Source of the DNA: Sophora flavescens
Lineage: Eukaryota > Streptophyta > Magnoliopsida > Fabales > Fabaceae
Assembly (NCBI GenBank): GCA_030762895.1
Contig: CM061064.1
Location: 137,127,847 to 137,191,846 of the forward strand
Length of the DNA: 64,000 nt
Direction of reading: 5' to 3'
Made by a program: the position numbers and the translations under genes. This document shows positions 9,654-19,634 of the stretch, piece by piece. Under the pieces are notes generated by a model that ran no database searches, was not told where the DNA came from, and saw nothing but the letters and a program-made list of their open reading frames with translations. Numbering within the stretch: the first letter of the stretch is position 1; each line of letters opens with the position of its first letter.

Positions 9654-10844
9654 AAAGTGTATGATATCCTCGACTCTGCTTGTAACCTAGGCAAACCATT
9701 ACTTTTGTGAATCTTCCGAACCACGCACGGGGAGACTGTTTAGGCCATACAAAGCCTTCCTCAATCTACACACTTTGTTTGTTCCACTAGTGGGTCCAAA
9801 TCCCGGAGGAATCTTCATATACACCTCCTCCTCTAAGTCTCCATGCAAAAACACATTTTTAACATCAAACTAGTCAAGGTCCCACCCCGAGTGAGCAGCA
9901 AGAGGGAGTAAAATACGAACAATATTCATCTTTGCCACTGGAGCAAATGTCTCCTCATAGTCAATGCCATAGGTCTGAGTATATCCCTTTGCCACTAGTC
10001 TTGCTTTGTATCGATCAAGAGTGCCATCTGATTTATGCTTGACTGTATAAATCCACCTGCAACCAACTGGTTTCTTGCCCCCTGGCCTCTCAACAATTTC
10101 CCAAGTTCCATTCTTTTCAAGTGCTTTCATCTCCTCATCCATAGCTTGGACCCAATTTGCATCCTTTAGTGCCTCTTAAACAAATGTTGGGATTCTCACA
10201 GAGTCAACCGCTGCAATAAAACTCTGATGCTGCAGGGAAAGATGTTTAGAGGAGACAAATTGAGAAATAGGGTATTTGGCACAAGACCTTTTCCTTTTTC
10301 TCAAAGCAATTGGTAAGTCATCTGGATGAGGGTCAGGAGTATCAAAACACCGAGAATCAGACGTGGGTGAATTATTTTCAGTACTTACCTCTGGTTCGGA
10401 CAGTTGAGGTTGTTTCTGGACCAGGTTGGGTTTTACTCTCCTTTGATACACCAATGTTGGCTCATTAGCTTTGTTCTTCGCTGGTGCTGAAGGTGCAGAT
10501 TCCTGTAAAATAGAAGACAAAGGAAAAACAGGAGTAGAAACAAGTGACTCAGAAACGGGAGGCTCATAAACAGGTGACTCGGAAGCGGGTGACTGAGGAA
10601 CAGGTAACTCAGGCAGACGAGGACCAAGGAGGAGAAACTCGGACTCAGATTCCAAATTATTGCTCTCCCTCTGAAGCTGGGGGAGAGTGAAGAATGGTAC
10701 ATGTTCATGGAAGGTGACATCCATAGAGACAAAGAACTTACGACTGGAAGGATGATAACATTTGTACCCCTTTTTGTTAGGTGGATAACCCAGAAAGACA
10801 CACCTGACTGCACGAGAATCCAATTTGGTTCGATGCTGCTTATG
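9654..10844 (-). pseudogene. Copia-3 RT N-terminal part and integrase C-terminal part
   Basis: Minus-strand middle of Copia-3, between the two nested elements. From 10844 leftward it encodes the integrase end (LDSRAVRCVFLGYPPNKKGYKCYHP), a long Ser/Pro-rich linker with PVPQSPASESPVYEPPVSE-type repeats (10620-10440), LPIALRKRKRS, then the RT start: MKALEKNGTWEIV, KPVGCRWIYTVK, LVAKGYTQTYG and ETFAPVAKM. An amber codon follows GWDLD (complement of 9870-9872), just before FDVKNVFLHG. The RT resumes at 5585 after Copia-4. Confidence 0.85.
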
Positions 10845-10849
10845 AACAT

Positions 10850-10973
10850 TCTAGCTTGGTTTGCAAACTGCGACGGTCTCTTTATGGACTCAAACAATCC
10901 CCACGAGCTTGGTTTGGAAAATTCAAGCATTTCACAAATATTGTTATCTAAATTATGTCCAAGTCTTTCAACA
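10850..10973 (+). repeat. Copia-5 5' chimeric LTR
   Basis: Starts TCTAGCTTGG and reads as RT coding sequence up to GGAAAATTCA (about 10925), the segment encoding LRRSLYGLKQSPRAWFGKF. From the shared bases TTCA (10922-10925) it continues as LTR end, AAGCATTTCACAAAT to CTTTCAACA. The primer site TGGTATCAAGAGC follows at 10974. No TATA-like box typical of an LTR promoter is obvious. Confidence 0.9.
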
Positions 10974-11471
10974 TGGTATCAAGAGCCAGGTTGGTTGTCC
11001 TTTAAGGTTTACGCTTCGTCGTCGAACCGCCTTTTTTTAACGAACATCTCTTTCCATATAACCAAACAGCAAGCTCAAGGTCCCAAAGTCCTCGTCATTG
11101 GCCAACCCAGTATCCACCTCCGCCAGAAAACCACTCAGCAGCCACCGATCGGCCGTCCACCGGAGATTCGTCGCCGGAAACGCCCCCACGCGCCTCCACA
11201 CGCACTCCTCCCTGTCGGCGCGTGCAAACCACGCGCCACCTTCTCGACGTCGAAGCCACCGCACGCTCGCCCAGATCTGCTCGCCGGCGTATCCTCTTCC
11301 TGTCTAGGGGGTCAGTTCTTCGATTCTCCGACTCTTTGACAAGTGGGTCTCCTCCACTTTGGTTCACAGTTCTCTGCATCTGGTCTTTGGTTCTCAGTTC
11401 TCTGCTTCTGGTCTTTCTTTTCGTTTCTGGCTCCTTGCTGCTGCTGGTCTCTTCTCATTCTCAGGTGTTAA
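10974..11471 (+). other. Copia-5 primer binding site and GC-rich leader
   Basis: Primer site TGGTATCAAGAGC at 10974-10986, then about 490 bases of leader. The part 11100-11330 is GC-rich with many CG dinucleotides and produces long accidental open frames on both strands. I regard it as untranslated leader, as in Copia-1, Copia-2 and Copia-3, because gag starts only at 11473. Confidence 0.75.
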
Positions 11472-11472
11472 G

Positions 11473-12840
11473 ATGGCTTCTACCTCACAGAAAAAATGAT
11501 GGTCCTGCCTTCTCAATCTCTGGAACGCCTACAATTACTTCAGAGAAATTGAATGGTAAAAATTATTTTGCATGGTCAGCCTTTGTAGAACTTTGGTTTC
11601 TTGGTCAAGGATATTATGAACATCTGGAAAAGTCCTCAGAAAAAATTCCAGAAGAAAATTGTGAGCAATGGAAGAAACTTGACTATCAACTTTGTGCTCT
11701 CTTGTGACAATCTGTGGAGCCAGCCATCCTCACAAATTTCAGAGCCTTCAAAACTTGTCACTCTTTCTGGAAAAAGGCTCAAAGTGTCTTTGCTAATGAC
11801 ATTCAACGATTGTATGATGCTGCCCAAAAATTGGCCACTCTTAAGCAAACTGATCATGACATGGTTGCCTATGTTTCGAAAACCCAATCAGCAGTTGAGG
11901 AGTTAAAATTATCCTTGGAAGCTGATAAACTCGAAGACATGAAGAAGAAACTTGATAATCTGTATATGGTGTTGATTCTACGAGGAATGCATCCGGATTT
12001 TGATCATGTTCGCGATCAAGTCTTAACTGGCCAAGAAGTTCCTTCATTAGAAAATCTGATTACTCGACTCCTTCGGGTTCCCTCATCAAGAACAGAAGGA
12101 AATTCATTGTGATTTGAAACTTCTGCCATGGTTTCCAATCGAGGGGGGAGAGGAGGTCATGCAAACAGAGGAGGACCAAACAGAGGAGGACGAGGTGGAA
12201 GAGGAGGTCGCCCTCAGTGTTCCTATTGCAAACGAATGGGTCATTCTCAAGACACTTGCTACTCCCTTCATGGATTCCCCGGAAAATCAGTGAATATTTC
12301 TAAGTCTGAAACACCAGGGAGAAAATTTTCAGAAGCTGATTACCAAGAGTACCTCCAGCTAAAGGCTGTCAAGGGATCTCAAACATCGTCTGCTATAGGA
12401 GCTCATAACTCTAGTGCTTGTGTTTCTAGATCTGGTAATGATCAAAGTCCATGGATAATTGATTCAGGTGCCTCTGATCACATTGCTGATAATGGTTCTT
12501 TATTTTCATCCATTTCTCCTCCTGAAATTCCTCATTTCATTACTCTAGCTGATGGTTCTAGAGTTGCAGCAAAAGGAATTGGTCATGTATCACCCTCTTC
12601 TTATCTGTCTTTAAAATCGGTTTTGTTCATACCTGGTTGTCCTTTCAATTTAATATCTCTCAGCCAACTTACTCGTTCTCATAATTGTTCAGTAACATTT
12701 GATGCTAACTCCTTTGTCATACAGGAACGTGGTACGGGTCGAACGATTGGCGTAGGACATGAATCTCATGGTCTTTACTACCTTAAGCCTAATCCTCGCT
12801 TGGGTTTTGCGGTCTTGCCACATCACCAAAACTCCTTCAT
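11473..12840 (+). pseudogene. Copia-5 gag, zinc knuckle and protease
   Basis: Gag begins at ATGGCTTCTACC (11473). After a frame change near 11500 it shows LNGKNYFAW, FVELWFLGQGYYEHL, HSFWKKAQSVF, DDIQRLYD-like and HDMVAYVSKTQSAVEELK blocks. Two TGA codons interrupt it (11705-11707 at the usual LWQ, and 12110-12112). A glycine/arginine-rich stretch (GRGGHANRGGPNRGGRGG) precedes an intact CCHC knuckle, CSYCKRMGHSQDTC (about 12211-12255). The protease has an intact WIIDSGASDH near 12455 and ends in a frameshift around 12820. This is the most complete gag of the short-LTR lineage here. Confidence 0.88.
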
Positions 12841-13680
12841 GAACGCTTGGGACACCCACATTTAGCTAAATTAAAAATAATGGTTCCAAGCCTTGAAAAA
12901 ATAAAGACTTTCACCTGTGAGTCATGTCAGCTAGGAAAACATGTTCGTTCTTCTTTTGTTAGATATCTTGAAAGTTGTGTTGATTCTCCTTTTTCAATTA
13001 TTCATTCTGATATATGGGGCCCTAGTCGTGTCTCTTCTATGGGGTATAGATATTTTGTTACCTTCACTGATGAGTTTTCTCGATGTACTTGGGTGTTCTT
13101 AATGAAAGAACGTTCTGAAATTTTGTCCATTCTCACTTCTTTTGTTAATGAAATAAAAACTCAATTTGATAAGACAATTAAGATCTTTAGAAGTGATAAT
13201 GCAAAAGAATATTTTTCTTCTGCTATTTCTTTTTCTTTGTCATCACAGGGCATTCTCCATCAATCCTCTTGTCCTTATACCCCTCAACAGAATGGCATTG
13301 CCGAAAGGAAGAACAGACATATTGTTGAGACTGCTCGGACATTATTACTTCATGTAAATACACCTGTCCGACATTGGGGTGATGCTGTTTTGACAGCCTG
13401 TTTTCTGATAAATCAGATGCCTTCTTCCTCTATTGAAAATAAAATTCCACATTCCATTTTGTTTCCTAAAGAACCACTATTTCATGTTGCGCCACGTATT
13501 TTTGGATGCACTTGTTTTGTTCATGATTTGTCTCCAGGTCTTGATAAGCTTGCTGCTAGAGCCATCAAATGTGTTTTCCTTGGGTATTCCAGACATGAAA
13601 AGGCTACATTGTTTCTCTCCAGTTCACAATCGTTATTATATCACTGCAGATGTAACCTTTTTTGAAGAAAAGTCATATTT
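12838..13680 (+). pseudogene. Copia-5 integrase
   Basis: Frame shifted relative to the protease. Zinc motif HERLGH with an intact CESCQLGKH. Catalytic positions IHSDIWGP, FRSDNAKEY and PQQNGIAERKNRH are present, followed by RHWGDAVLTACFLIN and FGCTCFVHD. The frame breaks near 13605, after CVFLGYSR, and the YYITADVTFFEEK region continues in another frame. Confidence 0.88.
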
Positions 13681-14444
13681 CTCGCCCTCCATCGTTGAGT
13701 CTAATACTCTTCATGAAGTTTTTCCTATTCCCTATCAAGTCCATCACCTTTGCTGGAATCAAAGTCAACTGTCGATTCTTCTGTAGATATTCCTGTCAAT
13801 CCTCCACCTGAACAAACTCACAGATCACCCATCCTATATCGGCGTCGTCCACGAATTCCCAATACAGAACTTGAAGGTACTGAAAGACCAGTTGAATCAT
13901 GTCCTACTTCAGCAGACAACCCGACTACGGACCTACCTGAGGATAATCATGACTTGCCCATTGCTCTTAGGAAAGGTACTCGGTCCACACGTAATTTTAT
14001 CATTCTTTTGTGTCTTCTTTATCTTCTGTTACTCTTCCTAAAAATTTTTGTGAAGCACTTGATCATCCAGGATGGCGACAAGCCATGATTGATGAAATGC
14101 AGGCTTTGGAGCATAATGGTACATGGGAGTTAGTTCCTCTTCCTCCAGGCAAGAAACCTGTTGGTTGTCGCTGGGTTTATGCTATAAAAGTTGGGGCCGA
14201 TGGACAGATTGATCGTCTCAAAGCTCGATTGGTAGCCAAAGGCTATACCCAGATTTATGGCCTTGATTATGGAGATACTTTCTCTCCTGTGGCTAAAATT
14301 ACTTCTGTTCGACTATTTCTTGCCATAGCCGCCATCCGTCATTGGCCACTGTACTAGTTGGATATTAAAAATGCATTCCTGCATGGAGAATTAGAAGAGG
14401 AGATTTATATGGAGCAACCACCTGGATTTGTTGCTCAGGGGGAG
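13681..14444 (+). pseudogene. Copia-5 linker, RT start and cryptic polypurine tract
   Basis: Linker with DLPIALRKGTRSTR, then RT start (14010-14357): WRQAMIDEMQALEHNGTWEL, GCRWVYAIKV, RLVAKGYTQ and DTFSPVAKITSVR. An amber codon lies at 14355-14357 before LDIKNAFLHG. The coding sequence then enters the 3' chimeric LTR. Bases 14437-14444, AGGGGGAG, match the core of the lineage's true polypurine tract (GAGGGGGAG in Copia-4) and lie exactly against the LTR start. Copia-4 has CAGGAGTCC at the equivalent place, so the G-run is specific to this copy. Confidence 0.88.
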
Positions 14445-14563
14445 TCTAGCTTGGTTTGCAAACTGCGACGGTCTCTTTATGGACTCAAACAATCCCCACG
14501 AGCTTGGTTTGGAAAATTCAAGCATTTCACAAATATTGTTATCTAAATTATGTCCTTTCAACA
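14445..14563 (+). repeat. Copia-5 3' chimeric LTR
   Basis: Starts TCTAGCTTGG right after AGGGGGAG and ends CCTTTCAACA before the AACAT duplication. It lacks only the AAGTC found near the end of the 5' copy. The RT/LTR junction is at 14517-14520 (TTCA). Confidence 0.9.
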
Positions 14564-14568
14564 AACAT

Positions 14569-15760
14569 GAACAAAGGCAACACATCCAAATACTCGAGAC
14601 TCTGCATGATAGGGACAGAAGGAAAGTGTGAGGTCATAAACTGAACAGACTAACATTACCTAGAACATGAGATGGTATCCGATTAATCAGATAGGCAGTC
14701 AGTACTGCTTCTCCCCAGTATGAATTTGGGACTGACATTTGGAAGAGAAGGGCTCGAGCAACTTCAAGTAAGTGGCGATTTTTCCTTTCTGCAACCCCAT
14801 TTTGTTGCGGGGTGTCAACACATGTAAATTCATGGATGATGTCTTGTTTATTATTAAAACTTGAGAGACTGTGATTGACATATTCTCTTCCATTGTCCGA
14901 ACGTAATCTTTTAATGCCTTTCCCAAATTGTGTCTGCACCATCTGATAAAATTGAACAAAAAGTTGGGATACTTCTGATTTATCCTTCATCAAGAAAAGC
15001 CAAGTTACTCGAGTACAATCATCAATAAAGGAGACAAACCATCTCGCACCAGAAATATTAGAAATAGGGGCTGGTCCCCAAACATCAGAATGTATAAGAT
15101 CAAATGGTTCAACACTTTTGTTATAACTAGAAGGAAAAGTAGCACGATGATGTTTAGCAAACTGACAAATGTCACACTTGAAAGACTCAACAGATTGTTG
15201 TAAAAACAAAAACGGAAACATAGACTTAATTAGAGAAAACGGAGGATGTCCAAGATGCTTGTGCTCAAGTCAGACTTGTGATGCAGGAGAGTGAGACTCA
15301 AACTGAGACTGTAAGCAGGAAGACTGCACCTTCTGACCATATCTTTCATCAGACAGATAATACAACCCTCCCTGTTTCTTTGCAACTCCAATCGTCCTCC
15401 CCGTGGCAAGATCCTGAAAAACACAATGAGAAAGGAAAAAGGTTACTGCAAAGTTCTGGTCCTGAGTAAGCTTATGAATAGAAATTAAGCTATTGGAGAG
15501 TTCGGGAACATAAAGCACATTTTTCAATTTAATTGAGCATTGAAGATCAACATTCCCAGAACCAACAACACGGGTACGAGAACCATCAGCAACAGTAATA
15601 TAATGAATACTGGAAGGTGATGTATACGAGGAAAACAATTTGGAATTGTAGCACCAGAGTCAAGAATCCAAGCATCCTTAGGGATAGTACTGGAGGCAGT
15701 AAAGGAGCGGGAACAAAAGCTCTTACCAGTCATTGCCAAAGAACACAATCCAGAGAGCTT
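14569..15760 (-). pseudogene. Copia-3 protease and integrase N-terminal part
   Basis: Minus strand. Protease near 15700-15640 has AWILDSGAT but loses a few residues and its frame just after, then continues as YITVADGSRTRVVGSG and LKNVLYVPELSNSLISIHKL (15600-15480). LATGRTIGVA and GLYYL follow at 15425-15350. The zinc motif reads CDICQFAKH (about 15180-15155). The integrase core shows LIHSDVWGPAPISN, FIDDCTRVTWLFLM, KRLRSDNGREYVN and PQQNGVAERKNRHLLE, with all three catalytic residues present. It stops at 14634, and integrase resumes at 10844 beyond Copia-5. Confidence 0.85.
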
Positions 15761-16301
15761 ACTAAGATAGGGATTTTCTGTCCTGGAAACAACTCAGAAA
15801 CGACAACAACAACGAGAATAAACGAGGCTTCAAACAGAACCACGAAAAATTGTCCTCGGATCATGATTTGAACCCCTCAAACGGAATGGGGAAGGTCTGG
15901 CGATGTTGCGGTGAGAAGCGCGGGAAACGGTGGCCGAAAGGCAGCGCGTGGCCTACACGGGTCTGAGAGAGGACGGAGCTGCGGTGGCGCGTGGCTGCGC
16001 GTGTGGCGTCGGATGGCCGTGAGCTTCTGGGTCCTGGACGGTTTTCGGCCGGCGAACACGATGGGAGGGTCATCAGTGCAAGATAAGTGGCGGACGACGG
16101 CGGACAGGACTGAACAGTGGCTAATGGCAGCGAACGGCGGCTGAACGGTGTTGAACAGCAGTCCGTGCTGTCTAAAAGGTGAAATAGGGCACAAAAATAG
16201 GTGCCAAACATTGCACTCAAGGCAGCCGAAAAAATCCGCAATAAGGCGGCTAGGGTTTTATGCGGAAGCAAGACCCCCAAGATTGGGAGCTTTTGATACC
16301 A
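15761..16301 (-). other. Copia-3 primer site and leader, gag absent
   Basis: TGGTATCAAAAGC (complement at 16289-16301) adjoins the 5' LTR and fits a tRNA-Met primer site. The remaining ~530 bases are a GC-rich leader (16150-15880) running into the region just before the protease. No gag domain and no CCHC knuckle is recognisable, so gag was lost either before or after insertion. Confidence 0.75.
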
Positions 16302-16438
16302 TGTAGAAAATGATATTGAATATTATTGATATCGTAATGAGTACAAACACTAATAAGATTATATAGGCAGCGCTAAACCTAAAGGGCCTGACTAATGGGC
16401 CTAATACAAAAAATACAAGATTTACAATATTTACAACA
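16302..16438 (-). repeat. Copia-3 5' LTR
   Basis: 137 bp, the same as the 3' LTR except for one base. It is flanked on its outer side by the duplication CATAT (16439-16443). Confidence 0.93.
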
Positions 16439-16443
16439 CATAT

Positions 16444-16693
16444 TATCAAGCTTGCTCAACATCTCTTTATCAATGTCAGGAGCCTTCTTAGTCAAATGAT
16501 CAAAAAGACCCTGGCCTAAAAACCACACCTCAAAAGCAGTGTAACAGTCCAAGCAGTTCTTACCATTCAACATTTCAGTGGTGATAGTGGGCAAACCTAA
16601 AAGCACAAAAGAAATCAAACCTTTTCTTCGAAGATTCAGCCTTGGGGCCCTTGGGTTCAACTCTGAGAATTTCTTCCATGAGGAGCAAATCAA
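16444..16693 (-). pseudogene. Copia-2 gag N-terminal part
   Basis: Minus-strand start of the Copia-2 gag, with motifs PTITTEMLNGKN, AFEVWFLGQGLFDHL and KKAPDIDKEMLSKLDN. It stops at the Copia-3 insertion point and resumes at 4441 in the same frame (NMFMVFTLHRLHKGFG). Compared with Copia-5 the middle of gag is missing, so the deletion predates or is independent of the Copia-3 insertion. Confidence 0.75.
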
Positions 16694-17250
16694 AAGACAA
16701 CTGCTATACTCAACCAGAAATTAATTTAGGGCAAACTCCACATAAAAACAACCATGAACCAAGGGAAGACAGAGCCAAACAGCCACCAAGCACGACCAGA
16801 AAACGAGACCGACAAGCCAAAAGTGGTCACAAACACACCAGAGAAGGCCGACGAACCAAACCAGGCCAGCGACGAGGCAAAGCATTGGCAGGGCGGTGGC
16901 GCGTTGACACCACACACTGGCGAGTGACCCCGTCTCTAGCGATGGCGCTAGGAGAAAAGACCGATTGGCGATCTCCAGGTCCAAGTATGGTGTCTCCTTT
17001 GACACTCGACGACAACACAACTGGGTCAGCCTCCTTGACGGCAGCTGAGCACTAAACTTGATTTGCTAGACCAGAAAGCTAACTCTTATACTTGAATATG
17101 AATAATGAATATGGAATATATTGTGTATTTACATGAATGATTGGAACAATATTTGTAAACAAGAGGAACAAAATCTTAAAAGTTTAGGGCTTTAGGAAAC
17201 CATAAAAAACTCGATATATCCTGTAGATAATATCTGATAATACCTCAACA
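16694..17250 (-). other. Copia-2 leader and probable 5' LTR
   Basis: GC-rich leader at 16694-17080, like those of its relatives. A decayed primer site may lie at 17083-17092 (CTCTTATACT on the plus strand, compared with CTCTTGATACCA). From about 17093 to 17250 the sequence resembles an LTR in orientation and shares GTGTATTTACATGAATG with 3588-3822, ending CCTCAACA on the plus strand. Similarity to the other LTR is otherwise weak, so boundaries and identity are tentative. Confidence 0.4.
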
Positions 17251-19317
17251 GTATTTTTTTTTCTTCCAGATGATTCTCTTCATTTCCATTAGGCAATTAC
17301 AATTTGTTTAGAAAACTTCATTAGAGGGAAATAGGTTAGATACAACTTGGGGAAGGTTAAGATGTTCTCCTTAATAAAAGAAAAATGAAAAATACAAATA
17401 CAAAATGGAACTTGAAAACACTCAAGCATGTCTGCATTTATCTGAAATTGCTGTTCCCTTGAAACAGCCAGGAGCTGAACAACAAAGAGAAACTATAAAT
17501 ATAGTCCTATCTAGGGACAAGTTTATGGGCAAAGAGATTAAATGGTCCGATTCTGTTGTCACTAGGATTGCAGTGCAGCAATTTTTTTTTTTGTTTTGGT
17601 GATTTTTTTTGGGGGGGAGTGATTGTCATAGGTCTGTAGAAGTTTTTTCGACAACAACACTTATTAAGCAGTTATAGTATCTGCTCGAAAGTGAAGATTT
17701 TGTTTATCTTTGTTGTGGTGGACACTGCTATTATTTAACACATCTCTATTGATACTGAAAAAGTAAAAAAATAAATTTCTCTCTTCTTTCTCCCCATGTC
17801 TACATCAACAGAGACATTTGAGGAGTCCCCCTCAGTCTTCCTGAGCTGCACCCACCGGCTGGCAACTCCTGATTGGAGAGTCCTATGCCCATTCAGCCTG
17901 TCCATGGAAGATCAGCAATCGAAACCGACACACCTGTGTTCACATGCTGCCGTCCTGTTTGTCTTTCCGGCCCCTCGTTGTAGCATGTGAAATCTCCATT
18001 CCGCACGCCCTTTCTCTTGTTTTTCCAACGCATTTTGGGCCAATCCTGGACTTTTCTTTCTGAACTAGGATCATCTCCATCCCTACTGTTTTTCTCCCGG
18101 CTTTGGTTAGTGTGTCCTACTATGTTCTCTGTGCATCCTTAGACCTCAGTAGTGTCAATGGCTCTTCTTCACCAGTTCTTTTCTGTTAGCAACCTTCACT
18201 TCTAAAGGGAGTGGTAAGTTGATCGCTATTGAAGCTAAGTTTTTGATTTTGTGCTTGAGGATGATACCTTTAAGTCACAGAGAGAGTCGGGGGGTCTTAT
18301 CAAGTCCAATGTTGAGTAGAGATCCTTCATTTTAGTTGTCATTCACTTTCAGGGATGTGTTGCTCAATGCTCCTTCCGTCATACATCACTTTGAAAAAGT
18401 GAGGTAAAATGGTCCCTGTTTTCCGAGGTCAGAATAATAGAGGATGATATATTCAGATTACAGAGTTCCTGGTAATGGCAGAAGAAATATGATTTTCATA
18501 CCCGAGGGCCATTTGTGCGCTGGTTGGAATCATTTTGGGAGGGCTTTGTTGGTAGGAGCACTGAGGAAGGTTATTGAATTACAATCCAAATAGTATATTG
18601 CGGTGCAGCCTTTTGCGGTTTTTGGCAAACAATGCTATTCAGATATGTTAAGTCGGGAGGCACGGGAAACGGTCGTATCTTAAAGCAGGTCCCTTTGGGT
18701 CACTGAGTATTGAGATGATCCAAAAGGAAAAAGGTTGGTGCGATGGATTACTGTGCCTAAGGTAGCCTTGAGACCCAAGCTCTCTGATTTTTCTAGATTT
18801 GGATCAAAGGATAGTGTCTTCCCTAGAACTATATAGCAAAGGAGTGTTTTTTCTAGGCTTGGGTCTAAATACACCTCTCCCTTTCCTTTCACAGAAAATG
18901 GGCCTTCCAAATGTTTCGTCAAAAGACGTATGAAGACCAGGATTTGGGTTCCAAAAGCTACTTCATCAAATCCTTCATTTGGGGCCTCTTTGGCCTCTAT
19001 GCTGGAATATGTCAAAGAACATGTACCTGCTAGCATCTCAAGGCTATTTATAAGTGTATCGAACATCCTCTGTCGAGTGGACTGTACTGGAAACATATTT
19101 CCTTTAAAAATATCATCCGTGTTCAACATCTTAAGTAATAGAGCAAGCACCCGCTTAGGCAATTAAGGCCTACAAGCTTAGAACAATGAAACCCAACAAA
19201 GATGACTGGCAGACACAGAAAATTGGCAATAAAGTCCGATCAATTTAGGAGATAAAGAAAAAAACATCAGGACTTAACAGCAACAGAGACAGTGTTTTTT
19301 ATCAGAATTGCTCTGAT
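17251..19317. other. Unrecognised segment between Copia-2 and a minus-strand LTR
   Basis: About 2 kb without recognisable gag or pol. It holds a 65-codon plus-strand frame (17405-17602) with a protein-like composition (LSRDKFMGKEIKWSDSVVTR) that I cannot assign. A 160-codon minus-strand frame (18680-19162) begins about 155 bases inside the LTR and primer site at 19318-19518. Plus-strand stretches around 18490-18560 also read plausibly (GRNMIFIPEGHLCAGW) but are full of stops. It may be the interior of a non-autonomous LTR element that has picked up host sequence, or old pseudogene material. Confidence 0.3.
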
Positions 19318-19518
19318 ACCATCTTAGATTTTGTAGGAAATGGATTATTTACTAAAAAAAATCAGATAATTCATTTAGCTATTCACTAAAATATACACTT
19401 GGATAATAAATGCACATCGATTTACAAGAACTAATTTAGCTAATTCTTTCAACAATAACTCCAGCTAGTTCCTAAGAGAAGAGTCCCCATACACTAATAC
19501 AATTTGTTATTTCCAACA
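19318..19518 (-). repeat. Minus-strand 5' LTR and tRNA-Met primer site in an RPOT intron
   Basis: On the minus strand an LTR-like sequence begins TGTTGGAAATAA (from 19518) and ends near 19330, immediately followed by TGGTATCAGAGC (complement 19318-19329), a perfect initiator tRNA-Met primer site. The element body runs leftward. I find no matching 3' LTR, so the element is truncated or interrupted by Copia-2. It sits about 116 bases upstream of the first readable RPOT exon. Confidence 0.65.
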
Positions 19519-19634
19519 TAGACTATTTCCTCTTTCTAAGGATAATAAAATGAACATAGTTTTCCACAATTATGCCCTGTATTCCGTTTCAGTCTTTATT
19601 GCATTGTAACAGTTGAATGTTGAACATGGAATAG

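Larger units (their letters stand above)
10850..14563 (+). mobile_element. Copia-5, deletion derivative with terminal repeats made from RT sequence
   Basis: Plus-strand insertion into the Copia-3 integrase gene with a perfect 5-bp duplication AACAT (10845-10849 and 14564-14568). Its terminal direct repeats (10850-10973, 124 bp; 14445-14563, 119 bp) are identical by eye apart from a 5-bp indel. Each repeat consists of about 70 bases of RT coding sequence fused to about 50 bases of the ordinary LTR end. Internally it has a primer site, leader, gag, protease, integrase and the first part of the RT. The rest of the RT, RNase H and the original LTR start are gone. Several stops and frameshifts show that it could not have supplied its own proteins. 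Confidence 0.92.
4447..16438 (-). mobile_element. Copia-3, copia element carrying two nested copia insertions
   Basis: A complete insertion with 137-bp LTRs (4447-4583 and 16302-16438) that differ at one base by eye, flanked by a perfect 5-bp duplication CATAT (4442-4446 and 16439-16443). Without Copia-4 and Copia-5 it would be about 4.2 kb. Coding order on the minus strand is protease, integrase, reverse transcriptase, RNase H; gag is absent. Removing the nested elements with one copy of each duplication restores copia reading across both junctions. The target was the gag of Copia-2, whose frame is also open across the empty site. Confidence 0.93.

Noticed and set aside
11037..11380. Long overlapping open frames on both strands
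   Set aside because: They sit in the GC-rich untranslated leader of Copia-5, upstream of gag; lack of stops is due to base composition.
16642..17055. 137-codon plus-strand frame rich in Arg, Lys and Gln
   Set aside because: Antisense to the Copia-2 gag start and leader; no domain, and GC-rich composition explains the openness.
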